From positions 1 through 7,678 of the forward strand of contig JASHYF010000313.1 in the NCBI GenBank assembly GCA_030043235.1: 7,678 nt of DNA, written 5' to 3'. The notes below the pieces were generated by a model. The model was not told where the DNA came from and did no database searches. It worked only from the letters and a program-made list of their open reading frames with translations. This DNA is from Solirubrobacteraceae bacterium (GTDB lineage Bacteria; Actinomycetota; Thermoleophilia; Solirubrobacterales; Solirubrobacteraceae). A program made the position numbers and the translations under genes. Of the stretch, positions 1 to 4,505 are shown one piece after another; positions within the stretch are counted from its first letter, which is position 1, and every line of letters begins with the position of its first letter.

Positions 1-114
1 GATCACGGGCGCGCGGTCGGGATGCTTGAAGTGACGATGGCTCCCCCGCTCACGAACCTGGCGCCAGCCATGGGCTTCGAGGATCGAGATCACTTCGTGG
101 ACCTTCTTTGCCAC
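1..114 (-). CDS. hicA: HicA-family mRNA interferase toxin, N-terminal 38 residues (cut by window edge)
   Basis: The minus strand from a GTG codon at 114-112 is open to the window edge and encodes 38 residues. It begins VAKKVHEVISILEAHGW and carries RERGSHRHFKHPD at residues 21-33. This is the HicA (YcfA-like, double-stranded-RNA-binding fold) signature: a first helix, the 'GW' turn, then the GSH strand, whose histidine (residue 26) is the expected catalytic residue. In the family, HicA is a ribosome-independent mRNA interferase of about 60-90 residues, neutralised by HicB, so roughly half is missing here. The start is backed by a purine-rich GGAGAGAGGAAAC just upstream. Nothing HicB-like lies on the promoter side, so the antitoxin, if present, should be downstream beyond the left edge. 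The gene is divergent from the GIY-YIG gene. The family call is firm; activity and pairing are inferred. Confidence 0.82.
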   Translation of the reverse strand, partial: MAKKVHEVISILEAHGWRQVRERGSHRHFKHPDRAPVI

Positions 115-128
115 GTTTCCTCTCTCCG
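115..128 (-). promoter_or_regulatory. Ribosome binding site of the hicA gene
   Basis: Read on the minus strand the bases are CGGAGAGAGGAAAC directly before GTG. GGAG lies 9 bases and AGAGG 4 bases from the start codon, so either can act as Shine-Dalgarno sequence. This decides the GTG start, which would otherwise be ambiguous. It is one of only two convincing ribosome binding sites in the window. Confidence 0.65.
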
Positions 129-183
129 ACCCCGCCGGATGGGCGGGACAGAGATGCCTCTGAGGAGGTATGGCCCCCGTAGC

Positions 184-193
184 TGGATATCCA
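184..193. repeat. 10-base perfect palindrome in the divergent intergenic region
   Basis: TGGATATCCA is its own reverse complement and ends 7 bases before the ATG of the GIY-YIG gene, in the region between that gene and hicA. Its position would suit an operator or the footprint of a dimeric regulator. No second copy was seen in the window, so the function is only a possibility. Confidence 0.35.
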
Positions 194-200
194 CCTGAGC

Positions 201-491
201 ATGGCCCAGGCCTGGGTCTACATCCTGCGCTGCGCCGACGGCTCGCTCTACACCGGCTGGAGCACCGACGTGCAGCGACGGCTGGAGCAGCACAGGGCGG
301 GCGCCGCGAGCCGCTACACCGCCAGCCGCCTGCCGGTCGAGCTCGCGCTCGCGCTGCCCCTGGCGGACCGCAGCGCCGCGCGGCGCGAGGAGGCGCGCAT
401 CAAGCGGCTCGATCGCGCCGCCAAGCTCGCGCTGATCGCCGGCGCGCGCCGGTCCGCCGAGGATCGCCGAGCGCACGCCGCTCCTCGATGA
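201..491 (+). CDS. GIY-YIG nuclease-domain protein, YhbQ/UPF0213-like
   Basis: This 96-residue protein consists almost entirely of one GIY-YIG domain. The two tyrosine motifs are VYILRC (residues 6-11) and LYTG (16-19), followed by TDVQRRLEQH with the conserved arginine (26 or 27). The motif REEARIKRL follows (62-70), where Glu64 aligns with the metal-binding catalytic glutamate. Single-domain members of the UPF0213/YhbQ family are typically 80-100 residues, so it is full length. They are structure-specific or nonspecific DNA nucleases with poorly defined roles, thought to act in DNA repair. The start is fixed because an in-frame TAG at 180-182 leaves ATG 201 as the only standard start. Upstream bases show no good Shine-Dalgarno, so leaderless or weakly initiated translation is likely. 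The last ~16 residues are basic and low complexity. It is divergent from hicA and 37 bases ahead of the next gene on the same strand, possibly co-transcribed with it. Confidence 0.85.
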   Translation: MAQAWVYILRCADGSLYTGWSTDVQRRLEQHRAGAASRYTASRLPVELALALPLADRSAARREEARIKRLDRAAKLALIAGARRSAEDRRAHAAPR

Positions 492-528
492 TCGCCGGGC
501 GCGCGCCGGTTTAGGGCATGATGGGGGC

Positions 529-1170
529 ATGGCCTCACGACCCCCTTCCCGCAGCGTCAAGATCTCCGAGGACGAGCGCGGCGGGTGGTCCTCCGATCGT
601 CCCCGCCGCGACAGCGGTCCTGCGCGCCCGGCGGACCTCACGGTGCACTGCCGCGTGCTCGCGCCCGCCGACCGGCTGCGCTACTCGCCGGGGAGCCTGC
701 TGGTCGTGGTGTGCGGCTCGCGCGCCGAGCGCGACCGTTTCCTCGATCGGCTGATCGAGGATCGTGCCAGCCTGCTGTCGCTCGACAAGGTGCGCGCGCT
801 GCTCGCCGGGCGTGTGGCCGAGCAGGAGCTCGACGCGCGCGCCGAGGAGCTCCTGCGCGCGGCCGCGTCCAAGCGCATGGACGCCCGCGAGACGGTCGTG
901 CTCGCGGCCGACGGGCTGGACGCGGGCGAGCGCGAGTCGTTCGTGCGCATGGCCGCCGCGCGGGGGCGCCCGCGCCACCTGATACTGCTCGAGGCCGCGC
1001 GCGAGCACGTGGCCGAGGAGGATCACGCGGCGCTCAACGACCTGCGCCGCGCGCTCGACGGCGGCGAGCTCGGCGGCGAGGGCTTCCAGACGGCCCTGCG
1101 CCTGGGCGGCGGCTCGGCCGCAGAGGTCAAGCGGATCCTCTTCCGCCCGCCCCCGCGCGAAGCGTCCTGA
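529..1170 (+). CDS. Degenerate PNKP-like P-loop kinase-fold protein, function unknown
   Basis: This 213-residue protein has no family I can name with certainty. After a disordered, charged N-terminus (1-40), its pattern follows P-loop kinases of the polynucleotide kinase/AAA_33 type. It has a hydrophobic strand LLVVVCG (57-63) where Walker A should start, then SLDKVRALLAG (84-94), matching the 'SSDxLRxLL' stretch. ARETVVLAADGL (119-130) replaces the 'tVVDATNL' segment, and RHLILLEAAREHV (149-161) is the next strand. The ending, LNDLRRALDGGELGGEGF (169-186), resembles the tails of those kinases. The nucleotide-binding loop is lost: GxxxxGK(S/T) reads GSRAERDR (63-70), without the lysine or Ser/Thr. 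I infer a pseudokinase or non-catalytic relative. Start: ATG 529 has no in-frame start upstream back to ~481 and only a weak G-rich leader, so it may be leaderless. It lies 37 bases after the GIY-YIG gene on the same strand. Alternative: an unrelated Rossmann-like protein. Confidence 0.6.
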   Translation: MASRPPSRSVKISEDERGGWSSDRPRRDSGPARPADLTVHCRVLAPADRLRYSPGSLLVVVCGSRAERDRFLDRLIEDRASLLSLDKVRALLAGRVAEQELDARAEELLRAAASKRMDARETVVLAADGLDAGERESFVRMAAARGRPRHLILLEAAREHVAEEDHAALNDLRRALDGGELGGEGFQTALRLGGGSAAEVKRILFRPPPREAS

Positions 1171-1214
1171 CGCCGCCAAGAGCGCCGGCGTCCCGCGAAG
1201 CGTCGTGACGCCGC
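1157..1214. repeat. 20-base direct repeat, two copies, overlapping the end of the kinase-like gene
   Basis: GCGAAGCGTCCTGACGCCGC at 1157-1176 recurs at 1195-1214 with one change (C to G at position 11), 19 of 20 identical. The first copy contains the TGA stop of the kinase-like gene. Each copy holds the short inverted repeat GCGTC-nn-GACGC. The pattern suggests a local duplication of the gene's last codons plus stop. Confidence 0.7.
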
Positions 1215-1222
1215 GAGGCGTC
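1169..1222 (+). terminator. Tandem hairpins after the kinase-like gene, possible terminator
   Basis: The first hairpin pairs GACGCCG (1169-1175) with CGGCGTC (1186-1192), a 7-bp GC-rich stem with a 10-base loop. The second pairs GACGCC (1207-1212) with GGCGTC (1217-1222) around GCGA, a GNRA-type tetraloop. No T-run follows either, so they are not classical intrinsic terminators. Stems without a U-tract are common after genes in high-GC actinobacteria. They separate the kinase-like gene from the GGDEF-EAL gene; the strand is assigned from the upstream gene. Confidence 0.4.
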
Positions 1223-1392
1223 CTACCGAAGCGTTGCAAACGTTCAGTTGCGCCCGCGCGCAGCCGATATCCGAGTTGTGCAAAGCTCACTTCCCGCTGC
1301 CCGGGGACGGGCGGTCGTCGATCTCCACACAACCCCCCCGATCTCCGCCAGCGGCGCCAGCCGCTCGACCATCTCCGGCGGCGCCTGATGCC

Positions 1393-3852
1393 ATGCCCGC
1401 GCTGGCGATCGACACCGGCAGCCTGCGATCCGCACTGAGCGGCGCCGGGGAGGCGCGGGGCCGCGGCGCGCGGCGTTCGTGGTGGCTGTACCTCGCGGCC
1501 GGTGCGCTGCTGAGCGGCGCCTACACGTTCGCGCACGCCTTCGGGGTCAGCTGGCTGGGGAGCGGGCTCGTGTTCAACCTCATCGGCGGCTCGAGCGTCG
1601 CCGCGCTGATCGTCGGCGCCCACGCCAACTCCGGCGGGCGGGGGGACGGTCGCGCTGGCGGGCGGGCGGCCTGGTACCTGCTCGCCGCCGGGCAGGGCCT
1701 GTTCGTGGCGAGCGACGTCATCTCCTACAACTACCAGCGCCTGTTCGGCGTCGGCCTGCCGTTTCCCTCGATCGCCGATCCCCTCCACCTGGCCTTCTAT
1801 CCGTTCCTCGTGGCGGGCATGCTGCTGCTCGTGCGCGAACGCGGCGAGCGCCGCGATCGCTCGGCCCTGATCGACGCGCTGATCGTCACGCTCGCGCTCG
1901 CCACGCTGCTGTGGGTGTATCTGATCGCGCCTTTCTACGGCCAGCAGGCGCTCTCGCGGCTGACCAGGCTCACCTCCGTCGCCTACCCGACCATGGACAT
2001 CCTCGTGCTCGGGGTGGTCGCGCGCGTCGCCGCCGGCAGCCACCGTCGCGAGCCCGCCTTCGCCTTCCTGCTGTCCGCCGCGGTGGTGCTGCTGCTCAGC
2101 GACGCCCTGTACGGATGGAAGCTCGTGGGCGGCGGCGGGGGAACCGGCCTGGTCATGCACGCCGGCTGGGCCACCTACTACGTGCTGCTCGGCGCCGCCG
2201 CGCTGCATCCCTCCATGCGCCAGCTGTCGAGCCCCGGCCCCGAGGCGGACGGGCGCCTCACGCGCGCGCGCCTCGCGCTGCTGACGTGTGCGAGCCTCAC
2301 CGTGCCGCTGCTGATCGTGCTGCGCGACGCGCTGCACGAGACGCTCGAGGTGTACGTGCTCGTCGGCTCCTCCGCGGTCATGTTCGCGCTCGTGCTCCTG
2401 CGCATGGCGGGCATCGTCGCCCGCAACGAGGAGCTCGCCCTGCAGATGGTCGCGCTGACCGAGCAGAGCGCGCAGGCGGAGCTCGAGCACCAGGCCTTTC
2501 ACGACACGCTCACGGGGCTGCCCAACCGCGCGCTGTTTCGCAACCGCGTCACGCACGCGCTCGCCGCCCAGCGCCGCGAGGGCCTGCCGGTGGCCGTGCT
2601 GATCCTCGACGTGGACGACTTCAAGCACGTCAACGACGGCCTCGGCCCGGGGGCGGGAGACATGGTGCTGCGCGAGCTCGCGCGCAGGCTGGAGGACTGC
2701 ATGCGTCCCGTCGACACCGCCGCGCGCCTCGGCGGCGATGAGTTCGCGGTGCTCGTCCACGACACCGAGAACGAGCTGCAGGCCGTGGAGATCGCCCAGC
2801 GCATGATGGACGCGCTGCGCGCCCCGGTCGCGCTCGCCGGGCCGCGCAAGGGGCAGAGCCGCGAGGTCGCGGTCTCCACCAGCGTGGGCATCGCCTTCAG
2901 CGACTCCGGCCCGCTGCCCGACGCCGACGCCGAGGAGCTGCTGCGCAACGCCGACGTCGCCATGCACCGCGCGAAGGACAGCGGCAAGAACCACTACCAG
3001 ATCTTCCAGCCGGAGATGCACGCGAAGGCGCTCGCGCGACTGGAGCTCAAGGCCGGCCTGCAGCGCGCCCTCGACGACGGCGAGTTCACCCTGCGCTACC
3101 AGCCGATCATGGACCTCGCGCGGGGCGACATGGCGGGGATGGAGGCGCTCATGCGCTGGGAGCACCCCGAGCGCGGCACCGTCGCGCCGCTGGAGTTCGT
3201 GCCGCTGCTCGAGGACACGGGCATGATCGTGCCCGTCGGCCGCCACATCCTGCGCGAGGCGTGCGCCTGGGCCGTGCACATGCAGAGCGTCTGCCCGCGC
3301 GTGCCCGCGCTGTCGATGGCCGTCAACGTGTCAGCCCGCCAGCTGCAGCGCCCCGAGCTCATCGACGAGGTGCGCGCCGCCCTGCAGGACACCGGCATCG
3401 AGCCCGCCAGCCTCACGCTCGAGCTGACGGAGAGCGTGATGGTGCAGGACATGGAGCTCAGCCTGCTGCGGTTGAAGGCGCTGCGCGCGCTCGGCGTGAA
3501 GCTCGCGATCGACGACTTCGGCACCGGCTACTCCTCGCTCAACTACATCCGCCGGCTGCCCGTCGACATCCTCAAGATCGATCGCTCGTTCCTCGCGGAT
3601 CCCAATCCCGAGGTCGCCGAGCTGACCGCCGCGATCGTGCAGCTGGCGCGCATCTTCAAGCTCAAGGCCGTCGCCGAGGGTATCGAGAACAGCGTGCAGC
3701 TCGAGCGCCTGAGGCGCATCAAATGCGACTTCGGCCAGGGCTTTCACTTCGCGCGACCGCTCCCCGCACAGGAGATCCTCGCGATGGGCAGCGAACAGCC
3801 GAGCGTGCGTGCGCTCGCGCCGCAGGTGCGCGGGGCGGCTGCGCACGGCTAG
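1393..3852 (+). CDS. Membrane-bound bifunctional diguanylate cyclase/phosphodiesterase (GGDEF-EAL)
   Basis: This 819-residue protein combines a membrane sensor with c-di-GMP synthesis (2 GTP to c-di-GMP) and hydrolysis (c-di-GMP to pGpG) domains. Residues ~30-345 show about ten hydrophobic helices, followed by a short helical linker (NEELALQMVALTEQSAQAEL). The GGDEF domain starts near FHDTLTGLPNR (369) and has an intact GGDEF at 447-451. It also has the inhibitory RxxD site, RPVD, placed five residues before GGDEF. The EAL domain (~548-800) keeps EAL (584-586), NVSARQL, ELTES (677-681), DDFGTGYSS (707-715), LKIDRSF with the catalytic lysine (728), AEGIE (Glu762) and QGF. Both activities are therefore plausible; which dominates cannot be read from sequence. 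No ligand-binding PAS or GAF domain is present, so sensing probably occurs in the membrane region. I chose ATG 1393 because the frame upstream to a TTG at 1234 codes only Pro/Ala/Ser-rich sequence; neither start has a clear ribosome binding site. It converges with the lipoprotein gene. Confidence 0.93.
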   Translation: MPALAIDTGSLRSALSGAGEARGRGARRSWWLYLAAGALLSGAYTFAHAFGVSWLGSGLVFNLIGGSSVAALIVGAHANSGGRGDGRAGGRAAWYLLAAGQGLFVASDVISYNYQRLFGVGLPFPSIADPLHLAFYPFLVAGMLLLVRERGERRDRSALIDALIVTLALATLLWVYLIAPFYGQQALSRLTRLTSVAYPTMDILVLGVVARVAAGSHRREPAFAFLLSAAVVLLLSDALYGWKLVGGGGGTGLVMHAGWATYYVLLGAAALHPSMRQLSSPGPEADGRLTRARLALLTCASLTVPLLIVLRDALHETLEVYVLVGSSAVMFALVLLRMAGIVARNEELALQMVALTEQSAQAELEHQAFHDTLTGLPNRALFRNRVTHALAAQRREGLPVAVLILDVDDFKHVNDGLGPGAGDMVLRELARRLEDCMRPVDTAARLGGDEFAVLVHDTENELQAVEIAQRMMDALRAPVALAGPRKGQSREVAVSTSVGIAFSDSGPLPDADAEELLRNADVAMHRAKDSGKNHYQIFQPEMHAKALARLELKAGLQRALDDGEFTLRYQPIMDLARGDMAGMEALMRWEHPERGTVAPLEFVPLLEDTGMIVPVGRHILREACAWAVHMQSVCPRVPALSMAVNVSARQLQRPELIDEVRAALQDTGIEPASLTLELTESVMVQDMELSLLRLKALRALGVKLAIDDFGTGYSSLNYIRRLPVDILKIDRSFLADPNPEVAELTAAIVQLARIFKLKAVAEGIENSVQLERLRRIKCDFGQGFHFARPLPAQEILAMGSEQPSVRALAPQVRGAAAHG

Positions 3853-4418
3853 CGTCGCTCGCCCGCCACGCCGCTGTTGAGGATCGAGCGGCACTTGACC
3901 ACCGCGAGCGTGTAGGGCTTGCCCCGGTAGGCGCCCTTGTAGTCGAAGACGGGGCCTTTGTCGGAGAGGTTCGGTTCGGGCATGTCCTTGATGCCGTCCT
4001 CGCGCATGCACGCGGCGAAGCTCGTGAGCAGCTGCTTCTCGGTGGGCAGCTCGCGGGGATTGAAGTCCACGTGGCTGCAGCCCTGCAGAGTGGTCTCGAA
4101 CTGCGCGCGCGTGACGCCGTGGGGCAGCGTCAGGCCGCCGTGCTGGGGCGGCAGCCTGATGCCGTGCGCTTCCAGGCACGCCACCAGCGGCAGCAGCGCC
4201 CGCTTCGGTCTGGGCCTGCTCGCTTTCACGCTCGGCGCCGTGGCGGTCGTGCTGGTGGTGGGGATGGTGGTGTCGGCGCTCGTTTTGGCGGCGGTGCTCG
4301 CGTTGCTGGCGGTCGAGCTCGTCGAGCTGCCGCCGCACGCGGCCAGCGCAAGGCCTGCGAGCGCGACGGGCGCGAGCGCGAGCGCGCCGCGTGGGAGTCT
4401 GATCTGCATGTGACGCAT
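3849..4418 (-). CDS. Secreted lipoprotein with duplicated four-cysteine domain, function unknown
   Basis: This 189-residue protein starts MRHMQIRLPRG, followed by a hydrophobic segment and the lipobox LALAAC with the lipidated Cys28. It should therefore be exported by Sec, cut by signal peptidase II and anchored outside the membrane. Residues 29-70 form a Ser/Thr/Ala-rich linker. The folded part has four cysteines in two similar halves: ACLEAHGI (Cys81) to LQGCSHV (Cys114), and ACMREDGI (Cys137) to VVKCRSI (Cys176). This suggests an internal duplication and two disulfides. The 'CMRxxGxxxxPxP' style is familiar from actinobacterial lipoproteins of unknown role, so I do not assign a function. 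The ATG at 4418-4416 is preceded by GAGGAAG at a proper distance; an ATG three codons later is a weaker alternative. It follows metH on the same strand after 83 bases, and its TAG overlaps the stop of the convergent GGDEF-EAL gene. Confidence 0.85.
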   Translation of the reverse strand: MRHMQIRLPRGALALAPVALAGLALAACGGSSTSSTASNASTAAKTSADTTIPTTSTTATAPSVKASRPRPKRALLPLVACLEAHGIRLPPQHGGLTLPHGVTRAQFETTLQGCSHVDFNPRELPTEKQLLTSFAACMREDGIKDMPEPNLSDKGPVFDYKGAYRGKPYTLAVVKCRSILNSGVAGERR

Positions 4419-4421
4419 CGG

Positions 4422-4428
4422 CTTCCTC
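4422..4428 (-). promoter_or_regulatory. Ribosome binding site of the lipoprotein gene
   Basis: The minus strand reads GAGGAAG, three bases before the ATG at 4418 (five bases from the AGGA core). It supports the MRHMQI start over the internal methionine. Confidence 0.65.
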
Positions 4429-4477
4429 GTGTGGGTGTCGGTCGAAAGCGCGCCTACCCTCGCGGCGCCGCTCAAGT

Positions 4478-4505
4478 CGTGTACTGTAGCCGGCGCGCGC
4501 GTCAA
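4478..4505 (-). promoter_or_regulatory. Candidate promoter of the lipoprotein gene
   Basis: On the minus strand TTGACG (4505-4500) matches a -35 box at five of six bases and overlaps the metH stop codon. Sixteen bases on is TACACG (4483-4478), a poor -10. A better TACAGT (4488-4483) lies only 11 bases from TTGACG. This stretch is the least GC-rich part of the metH-lipoprotein gap, which is why I list it. Co-transcription with metH remains the alternative. Confidence 0.35.

Noticed and set aside
170..514. An open frame starting at ATG 170 right after GAGGAGGT
   Set aside because: The Shine-Dalgarno touches the ATG, and the product is a low-complexity shift of the GIY-YIG gene, whose own frame shows clear catalytic motifs.
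1234..1250. LacI-type operator resemblance, TGCAAACGTTCA, upstream of the GGDEF-EAL gene
   Set aside because: Only one half matches the usual TGnAAnCGnTTnCA symmetry; the other half breaks at three positions.
1234..1392. N-terminal extension of the GGDEF-EAL protein from a TTG start
   Set aside because: The 53 extra residues are Pro/Ala/Ser-rich, resemble no domain and have no ribosome binding site before the TTG. ATG 1393 places the first helix at a normal distance, though the longer form cannot be excluded.
535..3279. A 914-codon open frame on the minus strand opposite the kinase-like and GGDEF-EAL genes
   Set aside because: It is rich in Arg, Ala, His and Gly with no recognisable motif, and it mirrors two well-supported plus-strand genes. 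Long antisense frames are expected at this GC content.
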